The position numbers and the translations under genes are program-made. From Sphingobium sp. SYK-6 (GTDB lineage Bacteria > Pseudomonadota > Alphaproteobacteria > Sphingomonadales > Sphingomonadaceae), in contig NC_015976.1 in NCBI RefSeq assembly GCF_000283515.1, positions 124,001-188,000 on the forward strand: a stretch of 64,000 nucleotides of DNA. The letters run 5' to 3'. Below the pieces are notes generated by a model. The model ran no database searches. It was not told where the DNA came from and worked only from the letters and a program-made list of their open reading frames with translations. Within the stretch, counting starts at the first letter, position 1, and every line of letters starts with the position of its first letter. Shown here piece after piece: positions 9,611 to 17,915 of the stretch.

Positions 9611-9874
9611 TCAGCCGAGCGCTGCGACGCGCTTCGTCAGGCGACCGAACTTACGGGCCGCCGTGTTCTTGTGCATCACGCCGCGGGCCACGCCGCGCGC
9701 CATCTCGGGCTGCGCAGAGCTCAGCGCTTCCTGAGCGGCCGACTTGTCACCCGCTGCAAGAGCCGCCTCGACCTTCTTCACGAGGGTCCGGATGCGGCTG
9801 AGCCGGCTACCGTTGATCTCGGCGCGACGCGCGTTGCGACGGATGCGCTTCTTTGCCTGAGGCGTATTGGCCAT
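9611..9874 (-). CDS. rpsT: 30S ribosomal protein S20
   Basis: This 87-residue basic protein of the 30S subunit binds 16S rRNA early in assembly. It starts [20 protein letters not shown], the typical S20 N-terminus, and has the conserved second half with [19 protein letters not shown] and [19 protein letters not shown] 9874 is preceded by GAGGA at the right distance; in-frame codons further upstream are not family-like. It forms a monocistronic unit between a candidate TTGACG promoter and a strong terminator, as is common for rpsT. Confidence 0.97.
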   Translation of the reverse strand: MANTPQAKKRIRRNARRAEINGSRLSRIRTLVKKVEAALAAGDKSAAQEALSSAQPEMARGVARGVMHKNTAARKFGRLTKRVAALG

Positions 9875-9957
9875 TGAATTCCTCGAACTCGAAACTGTTG
9901 CATGGAACGCGGCGCGAATCCCGGGAGGGAGCCAGCGAGCCCGCGTGGAAGGCCGGG

Positions 9958-9986
9958 CCATTAGCTGCCATTGGCTCGATCGTCAA
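9958..9986 (-). promoter_or_regulatory. Candidate rpsT promoter
   Basis: On the minus strand TTGACG (complement of 9981-9986) is followed after 17 bp by TAATGG (9958-9963). The -35 is good and the -10 is weak. It would give a leader of about 80 nt. Confidence 0.35.
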
Positions 9987-10012
9987 CCGCCTTATGGCAA
10001 AAGACGGTCGGT

Positions 10013-10579
10013 TCAGGCGGCTGTGCTCGTCGAAACCTTCCGCAGGCCAAGGCCCAGAAGGACGAGAAACAGGCCCCTGAACAGGAAGCTGATTCCGACA
10101 ATGATGGCGAGGAACGCCAGACTCGGCACGGGGCCCGAGAAGAGCAGGATTGCGCCCAGCACCAGATCGAGCAAGCCGAGGAACAGCCGCCACCAGCGGT
10201 CCACCGGAAAGCGCGCGGCCGTGACCAGTTGCATGACGCCGGACACCACCAGCCAGAAACCGATCGCCCAGACCAGCGACAGCGCACCCAGAAGAGGCGC
10301 GAAGAGGATGCTGGCGCCGGCAAGAAGCGCGAGCATGCCGAGAATGAGTTCAATCCACCGCCCGCGCCGGGACAGCGACGAAATGGCGGACGCGATGGCG
10401 GCGACGCCATAGACGATCAGGACGAGCGCGAGGATGATGCCCGTTGCCAGGCCCGTGGCGATCGGATTGGTCAGTGCCAGGACGCCGATCAGGATCACAA
10501 GGACACCATATGCCACGATCCAGCCCCAGCCGGTGCGCAGGGGAGGATCACCGGGAATGGACGATTCGCTGGTTGCCAT
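10013..10579 (-). CDS. HdeD/DUF308 family membrane protein
   Basis: This 188-residue integral membrane protein has six predicted hydrophobic segments arranged as three helical hairpins, the HdeD (DUF308) architecture. Typical pieces are TGWGWIVAYGVLVILIGVLAL at the start, the short RRGRW-type loops between hairpins, and LFRGLFLVLLGLGLR near the end. In Escherichia coli HdeD contributes to acid resistance at high cell density; the role in this group is not established. It lies 21 bp downstream of an AI-2E-type transporter gene on the same strand and may be co-transcribed with it. Confidence 0.85.
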   Translation of the reverse strand: MATSESSIPGDPPLRTGWGWIVAYGVLVILIGVLALTNPIATGLATGIILALVLIVYGVAAIASAISSLSRRGRWIELILGMLALLAGASILFAPLLGALSLVWAIGFWLVVSGVMQLVTAARFPVDRWWRLFLGLLDLVLGAILLFSGPVPSLAFLAIIVGISFLFRGLFLVLLGLGLRKVSTSTAA

Positions 10580-10600
10580 GAACCTGTTTCCTCCGTGCGC

Positions 10601-11734
10601 TCAGAGTGTATCGACTGGTCGAGACCCCGCTGACGACTCGGCGGCGTCGCCCGGCACCATAGCGCTTTGCTCAGGCGCGCGCATGTCCGACACGATCGTC
10701 CATGTCGCGATGAACAGGGCCGCGATGACAGGACCGATCACGACACCGCTGAAGCCGAACAACTCGATGCCGCCCAGCGTCGAAATGAGCACGACATAAT
10801 CGGGAAGGCGCGTATCCCTGCCGACGAGAATCGGACGCAGGAGATTGTCGACCAGTCCGATCACGAACAGGCCGCACAGGACAAGGATGATCGACTTGAC
10901 GATGGCGCCGCTCACGAAAAGATAGATCGATACCGGGACCCAGACGAGGCCGGTGCCGATCGCCGGAAGCAGCGAAAAGAACCCCATGAGGACGCCCCAG
11001 AGAAGCGCGCCTTCCACCCCGAGCACCCAGAAGACGAGTCCGCCGATCAGCCCCTGAAGGATGGCGACGACGATGCTCCCCTTGATCGTCGCGCGGATGA
11101 CCAGCACGAACTGCTTCAGCAGCGCTTCGCGCTGGGCGAGACGCAGCGGTGTGCTGTTCATCAGCCGTCGCGAGAGATCGTCACCGTCCCGCAGGAGGAA
11201 GAAGGTGAGGTAGAGCATCACGCTGAGCGCGATGAGGAAGCTGAAGGCGCCCTGGCCGATCACCACCGCCTGCGCCGCAAGAACGCGCAATATGTCGGCG
11301 ATGCCCGCATTGAGCCGCGCGCGGGCGGCTTCGAAGTCGGCGAAGCCAAGCCGTTCGAGCACGCCCACTGCCCAGCCGGGGAGGTTTTCACGCAGGCGTG
11401 AGAACAGCATCGCGAAGTCGATCTCGCCAGATTGGATGCGCCCATAGAATAAGGTCGCTTCCTGGATCAGCGCCATGCTGAGCAGGATCGCCGGGACGAT
11501 CACCATGGCCACGATCAACACAAGCGTAATGGCCGCGCTGGTGTTCGGCCGGCGCGGGAAAGCCGCAAGCAGGCGGTGATAGACCGGCGTGAAGAGGATC
11601 GCAGCGATCACGCCCCAGAGAATCGCCACGAAGAAGGGCTCGATGAGAAAGGCGAATGCAACAGTGACGAGCAGGACAAGGCCCAGGAAGAAGCCGTCCT
11701 CTACGCGCATTCCGGGGCGGGCCTGAGGCTCCAT
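10601..11734 (-). CDS. AI-2E/PerM family transporter
   Basis: This 377-residue membrane protein of the AI-2E transporter family has two N-terminal helices (VAFAFLIEPFFVAILWGVIA), a central amphipathic region near 90-150, and a C-terminal helical bundle. It carries the hallmark LPDYVVLISTLGGIELFGFSG followed by GPVIAALFIATW. Family members export autoinducer-2 or act as ion antiporters, so the substrate cannot be assigned here. It lies just upstream of the HdeD gene on the same strand. Confidence 0.88.
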   Translation of the reverse strand: MEPQARPGMRVEDGFFLGLVLLVTVAFAFLIEPFFVAILWGVIAAILFTPVYHRLLAAFPRRPNTSAAITLVLIVAMVIVPAILLSMALIQEATLFYGRIQSGEIDFAMLFSRLRENLPGWAVGVLERLGFADFEAARARLNAGIADILRVLAAQAVVIGQGAFSFLIALSVMLYLTFFLLRDGDDLSRRLMNSTPLRLAQREALLKQFVLVIRATIKGSIVVAILQGLIGGLVFWVLGVEGALLWGVLMGFFSLLPAIGTGLVWVPVSIYLFVSGAIVKSIILVLCGLFVIGLVDNLLRPILVGRDTRLPDYVVLISTLGGIELFGFSGVVIGPVIAALFIATWTIVSDMRAPEQSAMVPGDAAESSAGSRPVDTL

Positions 11735-11882
11735 GGGCTCACTTTCAATCCGTTCCTGCCGGGAACCGGATGGGCTCCTGCGGCGACATCATCCCAAACG
11801 CGCACAAAAGGCAATCGGCTTCCGGCGAAGCGATCTTCCCGGACATGACGGCGGGAAGGCCGCGCGCATCCCGGCGTCATAC

Positions 11883-12233
11883 TCAGGATGCCAGTTCGCG
11901 TTCCCAGAGCGCCGGCGCGAACCCGACGAGCAGGTGGTCCAGCCCCGTCACCACCGGCCGCTTGATGATGGAGGGGTGCGCCACCATCAGGGCAATGGCC
12001 TTCGCTTCGTCAATGGCTTCCCTGTCTTCGTCGGGCAGCTTGCGGAACGTCGTGCCGGCCCGGTTGAGAAGGGCCTCCCACCCCGCCTGCTCGACCCAGC
12101 CCCGCAGTTCCGCCGGTTCAGGCGGCGCTTTCTTGTAGTCGCGAAAACTGTAGGCAATGCCTTTCCCGGCCAGCCATGCGCGTGCCTTCTTCACGGTGTC
12201 GCAGTTGGGAATGCCATGCAGGGTGATCGTCAT
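11883..12233 (-). CDS. ArsC/Spx-family thioredoxin-fold protein (YffB-like)
   Basis: This 116-residue ArsC-like protein has a single N-terminal cysteine, C11 in HGIPNCDTVKKA, and the conserved SIIKRPVV near residue 90, as in YffB. YffB-type proteins are thought to be glutathione-dependent thiol reductases rather than true arsenate reductases; there are no ars genes here. ATG 12233 overlaps the stop of the upstream gene as ATGA, which fixes the start and indicates translational coupling. It is the last gene of an rrf2-GFA-arsC-like operon. Confidence 0.85.
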   Translation of the reverse strand: MTITLHGIPNCDTVKKARAWLAGKGIAYSFRDYKKAPPEPAELRGWVEQAGWEALLNRAGTTFRKLPDEDREAIDEAKAIALMVAHPSIIKRPVVTGLDHLLVGFAPALWERELAS

Positions 12234-12718
12234 GGGGCCGGCCATTGCTCCGTATCGTGGTCGGGATGCTGGTGATTGCTGGCGCGGATGATCGGCGCTT
12301 CCTCCACCATATCGTCTTCGGTCGCGCCGTGGTCCGGCAGCGTGGCGAGATGATCGATGAAGGGGAGGCGCCCTTCCATGCCGACTTGCGTCCGGGGCGG
12401 GGCCAGCGCGGGATCGTCGAGCGATCCGAGCGTGAGGGCGGTGCGCCCGCTGGTCTTGCCGCGATAGAAAAGCGGCGTGCCGCAGCGCGCGCAGAAGCCC
12501 CGTTCCGCGAGATCGGACGAGGCGAAGACCGCAGGGGCGCCGCGCGTCCAGACGAGCCTGTCATTGGGGGCGCCGACCAGAGCGGCGAAGACATTGCCCA
12601 CCGCCTTCTGGCACATGCGGCAATGGCAGATATGGGAATTGTCCAGCAATTGCCCGGCGCGGTAGCGCACCGCGCCGCACTGGCATCCTCCGGTCGCGAT
12701 GATGTCGAGGCGCTTCAT
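12230..12718 (-). CDS. GFA/CENP-V domain protein (glutathione-dependent formaldehyde-activating type)
   Basis: This 162-residue protein has the zinc-binding GFA fold. Cysteine sets seen are CQCGAVRY near residue 12, CHCRMCQK near residue 31 and FCARCGTPL near residue 75, the usual arrangement for two zinc ions. Family members include Gfa, which helps form S-hydroxymethylglutathione, but most are of unknown function. It overlaps the upstream rrf2 gene and the downstream arsC-like gene, each by an ATGA. The last 40 residues, rich in Asp, Glu and His, are a poorly conserved tail. Confidence 0.88.
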   Translation of the reverse strand: MKRLDIIATGGCQCGAVRYRAGQLLDNSHICHCRMCQKAVGNVFAALVGAPNDRLVWTRGAPAVFASSDLAERGFCARCGTPLFYRGKTSGRTALTLGSLDDPALAPPRTQVGMEGRLPFIDHLATLPDHGATEDDMVEEAPIIRASNHQHPDHDTEQWPAP

Positions 12719-13149
12719 GCGAGCGCGTCAGTGCTGACATCCTCGAACTTGTCGGCCAGCGTCAGCCTGTCGAGGATTGCGGCCGTCTCGTCACGGACCT
12801 TGAGCATGATCCGCCGCAGTTCGCATTCGTCTTCCGGCAGGCAGTTCTTGCAAGGCTGGTGCGCATAGCGGCTGGCGCAGGGGACAAGAGCGAGCGCCCC
12901 GTCGGTCAGGCGGAAGATGTCGCCGTAGCGGATATCGATCGGCGCGAGGGCGAGCCAGTAGCCGCCGTCACGCCCCCGGCGCGTCGCGACCAGCCCGGCC
13001 CGGCTCAGTTCGGAGAGAATGACGGTGAGAAACTTGGCGGGTATGTTCTGCGCGGCGGCGATGTCCGCAAGTTGGATCGGCCCCTCGCCATAGTGCCGCG
13101 CAAGATGCTGAAGCGCGCGGATCGAGTAGCGAGTGCGTTGCGAAAGCAT
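12715..13149 (-). CDS. Rrf2 family transcriptional regulator with a four-cysteine cluster motif
   Basis: This 144-residue Rrf2 repressor has an N-terminal winged HTH (about residues 1-65, including QLADIAAAQNIPAKFLTVIL and RRGRDGGYWLA). C91, C100, C103 and C109 follow in the region where IscR, NsrR and RirA bind an iron-sulfur cluster. The spacing C-x8-C-x2-C-x5-C is not that of IscR or NsrR, so the signal sensed is open; iron, redox or NO are candidates. It is the first gene of an operon with GFA and ArsC-like proteins, both thiol or glutathione related, and probably controls it. Confidence 0.88.
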   Translation of the reverse strand: MLSQRTRYSIRALQHLARHYGEGPIQLADIAAAQNIPAKFLTVILSELSRAGLVATRRGRDGGYWLALAPIDIRYGDIFRLTDGALALVPCASRYAHQPCKNCLPEDECELRRIMLKVRDETAAILDRLTLADKFEDVSTDALA

Positions 13150-13323
13150 ACCAACCTATTTGGCAGAGAATGCGTCCGGTGCAAGTGGTTTGGCCGAATT
13201 TCAGCCGTCATGCGCACATGGCGCGCCCTGTCGCAAAGGCCGAGCGCCTTGTGTCGGTTCAGAAGATCCGCCTGACGGAGCGTCATCGCAGGCGAAGCGC
13301 GCGTCAGGCGTCCGGATCTGTCC

Positions 13324-14697
13324 TCAGGCGGCCTGTTTGCGCCGCTCGGCCAGTTCGTCGTTCAGCATCTCTGCCAGCAGGAACGCCAGTTCGAGGCTTT
13401 GCGCCGCGTTGAGGCGGGGGTCGCAATGCGTATGGTAGCGATCGGCAAGGCTCTGCTCCGTCACGTCGACGGCGCCACCGGTGCACTCCGTGACATTCTG
13501 GCCCGTCATCTCCGCATGGATGCCGCCGCCGAAGCTGCCTTCCGCGCGATGCACGGCGAAGAAGCCGCGCACTTCGGCGAGGATCCGCTCGAAGGGGCGC
13601 GTCTTGTAGCCGGTCGCGGCCTTGATGACATTGCCGTGCATCGGATCGCAGGACCAGACCACCGGATGCCCCTCCCGCATCACCGCGCGTACGAGCGGGG
13701 GCAGGCCGGCCTCGATCTTGTCATGGCCATAGCGCGTGATGAGCGTGATCCGGCCCGCTTCGCGCGCGGGATTGAGCAGGTCGAGCAGGCGCAGCAGCAC
13801 GTCCGGCTCCAGGCTGGGGCCGACCTTCATGCCGATCGGATTGCCGATGCCGCGCAGATACTCGACATGCGCCGAGCCCTCGAAACGCGTGCGATCGCCG
13901 ATCCACAGCATGTGCGCGCTGGTATCGTACCAGTCGCCCGTGAGGGAATCCTGACGGGTCAGCGCCTGCTCATAGGGCAGGAGCAAGGCTTCATGGCTGG
14001 TATAGAAGCTGGTGCCGCCAAGCTGCGGCACCGTCTCGGGAGACAGGCCGCAAGCCTTCATGAAATCCAGCGTTTCGCCGATGCGATCCGCCATTTCCCG
14101 GAACTTCTTCGCCCAGGGACTGCGGCCCATGAAATCGAGCATCCAGCCATGCACCCGGTCGAGGCTGGCATAGCCGCCGGTGGAGAAGGCGCGCAGCAGA
14201 TTGAGCGTCGCGGCCGACTGGTTGTAGGCGCGAATCATGCGCGCCGGGTCCGGTTCGCGGCCCTCGGCCGTGAAAGCGATGTCGTTCACATTGTCGCCGC
14301 GATAGCTGGGCAGCTCCACGCCACCCACGGACTCGGTTGCGGACGAACGGGGCTTGGCGAACTGCCCGGCCATGCGGCCGACCTTCACCACCGGCAGCTT
14401 GCTGGCAAAAGTGAGCACCACCGCCATCTGCAGCAGCACGCGGAACGTATCGCGGATATTGTTCGGGTGAAACTCGGCGAAGCTCTCCGCGCAATCGCCG
14501 CCCTGCAGCAGAAACGCCTCGCCATTGGCGACCTTCGCCAGATCCGCCGTGAGATGACGCGCCTCTCCGGCGAAGACCAGCGGCGGGAAATTGCCAAGCT
14601 GAGCCTCGGCCGCGGCCAGTGCCGCGGCGTCGCGATAGTCGGGCATTTGCAGCCCCTCATGATCCCGCCAGCTTGCGGGGTTCCAGTTCGCCGTCAT
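13324..14697 (-). CDS. aroG: Class II 3-deoxy-7-phosphoheptulonate (DAHP) synthase
   Basis: This enzyme catalyses the first step of the shikimate pathway, condensing phosphoenolpyruvate and erythrose 4-phosphate. The 457 residues match the plant-like class II enzymes common in alphaproteobacteria: [10 protein letters not shown] near residue 65, [40 protein letters not shown] and [23 protein letters not shown] 14697 starts [17 protein letters not shown], the usual N-terminus, and has GGAG 11 bases upstream. The leader contains several small hairpins (see 14727-14779). The gene stands alone, convergent with nothing nearby. The symbol aroG follows common usage for class II enzymes. Confidence 0.95.
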   Translation of the reverse strand: MTANWNPASWRDHEGLQMPDYRDAAALAAAEAQLGNFPPLVFAGEARHLTADLAKVANGEAFLLQGGDCAESFAEFHPNNIRDTFRVLLQMAVVLTFASKLPVVKVGRMAGQFAKPRSSATESVGGVELPSYRGDNVNDIAFTAEGREPDPARMIRAYNQSAATLNLLRAFSTGGYASLDRVHGWMLDFMGRSPWAKKFREMADRIGETLDFMKACGLSPETVPQLGGTSFYTSHEALLLPYEQALTRQDSLTGDWYDTSAHMLWIGDRTRFEGSAHVEYLRGIGNPIGMKVGPSLEPDVLLRLLDLLNPAREAGRITLITRYGHDKIEAGLPPLVRAVMREGHPVVWSCDPMHGNVIKAATGYKTRPFERILAEVRGFFAVHRAEGSFGGGIHAEMTGQNVTECTGGAVDVTEQSLADRYHTHCDPRLNAAQSLELAFLLAEMLNDELAERRKQAA

Positions 14698-14726
14698 CGC
14701 CGAAAAAACTCCGTGCACGGTGCCGA

Positions 14727-14779
14727 GCGCCCAAGATGGGGCGCGCCGGACCGGGGGCAAGCCCCTACGCCTTCGGCGT
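14727..14779 (-). promoter_or_regulatory. Hairpin-rich leader of the DAHP synthase gene
   Basis: Three small stems are seen in the 85 bases before the start codon: 14727-14732 with 14739-14744, 14754-14757 with 14762-14765, and ACGCC 14767-14771 with GGCGT 14775-14779. A run of six T (minus strand) lies between the first stem and the ATG. This could be an attenuation leader, but no leader peptide or competing long-range stem is obvious. Confidence 0.25.
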
Positions 14780-14856
14780 GTCGGAAGCAAGGATGCTGCT
14801 GCGCACCCGCAGCATGGCGAGCGTGCAGGGCCAGCCGCCGCCCGGAGCCATGCGTC

Positions 14857-14904
14857 AATTGCAAGACCGCACTCCAGAATTGCAAACTGATATCCTGGAT
14901 ATCA
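14857..14904 (+). promoter_or_regulatory. Operator-like repeats upstream of the XRE-SulP pair
   Basis: A perfect dyad, TGATATCC-T-GGATATCA, occupies 14888-14904, 27 bp before the HTH start codon. Just upstream, AATTGCAA is repeated at 14857-14864 and 14878-14885, 21 bp or two helical turns apart. Autoregulation by the adjacent HTH protein is the simplest reading. Confidence 0.5.
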
Positions 14905-14931
14905 ATTATCTGTTTTGATACATGAAGCGTC

Positions 14932-15198
14932 ATGATGACGTCTGCCCAGATGCGCGCCGCTCGTGCCTTGCTCGGCATGGATCAGCGCCAGCTCGCCCAG
15001 CTCTCCGGCGTTTCGCTGCCGACGATCCGGCGCATGGAAGCCAGCGACGGCAATGTGCGCGGCAATGTCGACAGCCTCGTCAAGGTGGTGGATGCGCTCA
15101 GCGCCGCGGGGGTGGACCTCATCGGTGACGGCGCGCCGAGCCCGGATGGCGGTCGCGGCGTCCGGCTGAAGCCCCGGAGGGGAGAAAACGGATCATGA
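14932..15198 (+). CDS. Small XRE-type helix-turn-helix regulator
   Basis: This 88-residue protein consists of one lambda-repressor-like HTH (about residues 8-65), with ALLGMDQRQLAQLSGVSLPT as helix 2 to recognition helix, and a short basic tail. Such solitary HTH proteins usually repress their own operon. Its stop overlaps the start of the SulP gene (ATGA at 15195-15198), so it is almost certainly the dedicated regulator of that transporter. A perfect 17-bp palindrome in the upstream region is the likely operator. ATG 14932 and 14935 are both possible starts. Confidence 0.85.
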   Translation: MMTSAQMRAARALLGMDQRQLAQLSGVSLPTIRRMEASDGNVRGNVDSLVKVVDALSAAGVDLIGDGAPSPDGGRGVRLKPRRGENGS

Positions 15199-16919
15199 AG
15201 CAACGCGTGGCCGCTCCGAGCTTTGCGGAACTCTTCACGCCCAAGCTCGTCTCCGTGCTCCGGGAAGGCTATGATGCGCGCGGCCTCAAGGCGGACGCGG
15301 TTGCGGGCCTGACGGTCGCCATCGTCGCCCTGCCCCTCTCCATGGCCATTGCCATCGCGTCCGGTGTCGGCCCCGAGCGCGGCCTCTACACCGCGATCAT
15401 CGGCGGGTTCATCGTCTCGATGCTGGGGGGCAGCCGTTTCCAGATCGGCGGGCCGGCGGGCGCCTTCATCGTCCTCATCGCCGCCACGGTCGCGCGGCAT
15501 GGCGTGGACGGCCTGCTGATCGCGACCTTCCTGTCCGGCCTCATGCTCATGGCGGCGGGGTGGCTGCGGCTCGGCACGTTCGTGAAGTTCATACCCTATC
15601 CCGTGACGGTGGGCTTCACCGCCGGGATCGGCATCATCATCCTGGCCAGCCAGCTCAAGGACCTCATGGGCCTCACACTCGCGGGACCGGAGCCCGGCGA
15701 ACTGCTGCCCAAGCTGCAGGCACTGGGCGTGGCCCTGCCCACGGTGAACGCGGCGGCGCTCGGCCTTGCTCTGGCGGCCATCGCCATCATCCTCGCCTGC
15801 CGGAAATGGCGGCCGCACTGGCCGGCCTATCTCATCGCCGTGGTCGCAACCGCCCTGCTGGCCACGCTCGTGAACCTGCCGGTGGAAACCATCGGCTCCC
15901 GGTTCGGCGAAATTCCGCGCGGCCTGCCCGCGCCGGGATTGCCCGATCTTTCCCCGGGTCGCGTGGTGGAGCTTCTGCCGACGGCTCTGTCCTTCACGCT
16001 GCTGGGCGCGATCGAGAGTCTGCTCTCCGCCGTGGTGGCGGACAGCATGAGCGGGCGGCGGCACCGGTCCAATTGCGAGCTGGTGGCGCAAGGCGCGGCC
16101 AATTGCGCCAGTGCGCTGTTCGGCGGGATGTGCGTGACGGGCACGATCGCGCGGACGGCCACCAATGTCCGGGCAGGCGCGCGTGGCCCGGTGTCGGGCA
16201 TGCTGCACGCCGTGTTCCTGCTCGTCTTCATGCTCGTCGCCGCGCCGCTCGCGAGCTATATTCCGCTTGCTGCCCTCGCCGGCCTGCTGGCGACGGTCGC
16301 CTGGAACATGGTCGAGCGCGATCATATCGCCACGCTCGTGCGCGCCTCGCGCGGGGATGCGCTGGTGCTGGCGGTCACTTTCCTGCTGGTGGTGCTTGAG
16401 GATCTCAGCCTCGGCATTCTCGTGGGCTTCAGTCTCGGTACGCTGATCTTCCTCAACCGCATGGCGCAGGCAGTGGAAGTGGAGACCGGCAGTCCCCTCG
16501 TGGAGGCCGACCGCGCGGACGATGATCGGACCGGTGGCCGATCAGGTTACGAGCTCGCCCCGATCGCGGATCAGGACATCGCCCTTTGCCGCATCTCGGG
16601 TGCCTTCTTCTTCGGCGCGGCGGGCGCGGTCTCCGCCATGCTGGACCGGCTGGACGAGAATCCGCGCGCCTATGTCATCAACATGGCAGACGTGCCGATG
16701 CTCGATTCGACCGGCGCCGCGACCATGGAGGCCTTTGCGCGCAAGGCGGCTCAACGCGGCGCGGCGCTCTACATCGCCGGGGCGCGCCCGGCCGTCCGCC
16801 GCGCTCTTCTGAGCCATGGCGTCCGCCCGCCCCATGCCCACTATCGCGCGAACATGAAGGAAGCCATCGAAGCGGCCCGACTGGCAAAATTGGGCAGCGA
16901 AGAAGAAACGCTGCATTGA
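15195..16919 (+). CDS. SulP family inorganic anion transporter with STAS domain
   Basis: This 574-residue SulP/SLC26 permease has a membrane domain (about residues 30-420) containing the family signature AVAGLTVAIVALPLSMAIAI and a C-terminal cytoplasmic STAS domain (about 455-560) with VPMLDSTGAATMEAF. Family members move sulfate, bicarbonate, or C4-dicarboxylates with Na+ or H+; the substrate is not decidable here, and no carbonic anhydrase or cys gene is adjacent. It is translationally coupled to an upstream HTH gene. It converges with the dehydrogenase gene, leaving only 36 bp. Confidence 0.92.
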   Translation: MKQRVAAPSFAELFTPKLVSVLREGYDARGLKADAVAGLTVAIVALPLSMAIAIASGVGPERGLYTAIIGGFIVSMLGGSRFQIGGPAGAFIVLIAATVARHGVDGLLIATFLSGLMLMAAGWLRLGTFVKFIPYPVTVGFTAGIGIIILASQLKDLMGLTLAGPEPGELLPKLQALGVALPTVNAAALGLALAAIAIILACRKWRPHWPAYLIAVVATALLATLVNLPVETIGSRFGEIPRGLPAPGLPDLSPGRVVELLPTALSFTLLGAIESLLSAVVADSMSGRRHRSNCELVAQGAANCASALFGGMCVTGTIARTATNVRAGARGPVSGMLHAVFLLVFMLVAAPLASYIPLAALAGLLATVAWNMVERDHIATLVRASRGDALVLAVTFLLVVLEDLSLGILVGFSLGTLIFLNRMAQAVEVETGSPLVEADRADDDRTGGRSGYELAPIADQDIALCRISGAFFFGAAGAVSAMLDRLDENPRAYVINMADVPMLDSTGAATMEAFARKAAQRGAALYIAGARPAVRRALLSHGVRPPHAHYRANMKEAIEAARLAKLGSEEETLH

Positions 16920-16955
16920 TGCGGCTCGGAGGCGCCGGGCGTACCCTGCCAGCCC

Positions 16956-17915
16956 TCAGTATCCCCGGCTCAGGTCAACCACATGCTCAAGCGGCTCGCC
17001 GGCGAGATAATGGCGCAGATTCTTCAGGAAACGCTGGGCACCCCGGCGGAAAGCGCTGGTCTGGCTCTGGCCGGACAGGTGCATGGTGACAAGCAGGTTC
17101 GGCGCATCCCATAGCGGGTCTTCCGGCGGCAGCGGCTCCGGCGTGGTCACGTCGAGGAAGGCGCTGCCGATCCCGCCGGACCGCAAGGCGTCGATCAGCG
17201 CGGGCTGATCGACAAGTTCGCCCCGGGCGATGTTGATGAGCCGGGCATCGGCCTTCATGGTGGCCAGCTCCGCCGCGCCGATCATCGCGCGTGTCTCGTC
17301 CGTGCTGGGGGCTGCAAGGATCACGATGTCGAATTCGCCGAGGCGGGCGCGCCAGTCGTCCGGCCCGATCACGGTCGGATCGCCGGAGTCCGCGGACCGC
17401 CGTACACCGGTCACGTCGACGCCGAAGGCCCGCAGCCGCGTGCCGATCTCGCGGCCGATCGCGCCATAGCCGATGATGAGTGCCTTCGCGCCCAGCAGCT
17501 CGAACGAACCGGGCGGCCCGCTGCGGATCCAAGCCTTGCGATCATGGGCGCGGACCACCTCGTCCAGCCGCTTGGCGAGGGTGAGCACGCCGAGCACGGC
17601 ATAATCGGCAATGACATCGGGCATGAGGCCATTGCCATTGGTGAAGATCTGCCCGCGCTCGCGGATTTCCTTCACTGGAAAAGCATCGAGTCCGACGGTG
17701 ACGGTGTTGATCCACCGGGCAGACGTCGCGGCGCGAGGGCCCTTCACATAAGCGCCCGATGCCCAGTCGTCGAACCAGCCGATCTCGGCTTCCGGCGCAA
17801 GCGCGAGGCATTCCTCGAGCGTCGAGAAACCCCTGACCTCCACGCCCTCCGGCAGCATGGCCGAAAGCTGGGCGCGATAGCGCTCGGGAAAGACGATCAG
17901 CGGCTTATGTGCCAT
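16956..17915 (-). CDS. D-2-hydroxyacid dehydrogenase (NAD-binding)
   Basis: This is an oxidoreductase of the D-isomer-specific 2-hydroxyacid dehydrogenase family, 319 residues. The Rossmann motif is LIIGYGAIGREIG near residue 145. The catalytic set is visible: Arg in NIARGELVD, Glu in TTPEPLPPEDPLW and His in TMHLSGQS. The substrate is unknown; a hydroxypyruvate or phosphoglycerate role is not supported by neighbours. ATG 17915 overlaps the 3' end of cysS by 11 bp, so the gene follows cysS in one transcript. Confidence 0.88.
   Translation of the reverse strand: MAHKPLIVFPERYRAQLSAMLPEGVEVRGFSTLEECLALAPEAEIGWFDDWASGAYVKGPRAATSARWINTVTVGLDAFPVKEIRERGQIFTNGNGLMPDVIADYAVLGVLTLAKRLDEVVRAHDRKAWIRSGPPGSFELLGAKALIIGYGAIGREIGTRLRAFGVDVTGVRRSADSGDPTVIGPDDWRARLGEFDIVILAAPSTDETRAMIGAAELATMKADARLINIARGELVDQPALIDALRSGGIGSAFLDVTTPEPLPPEDPLWDAPNLLVTMHLSGQSQTSAFRRGAQRFLKNLRHYLAGEPLEHVVDLSRGY

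Noticed and set aside
11883-12233. Arsenate reductase arsC
   Set aside because: The single N-terminal Cys and KRPVV match YffB/Spx-like proteins; there are no ars neighbours.
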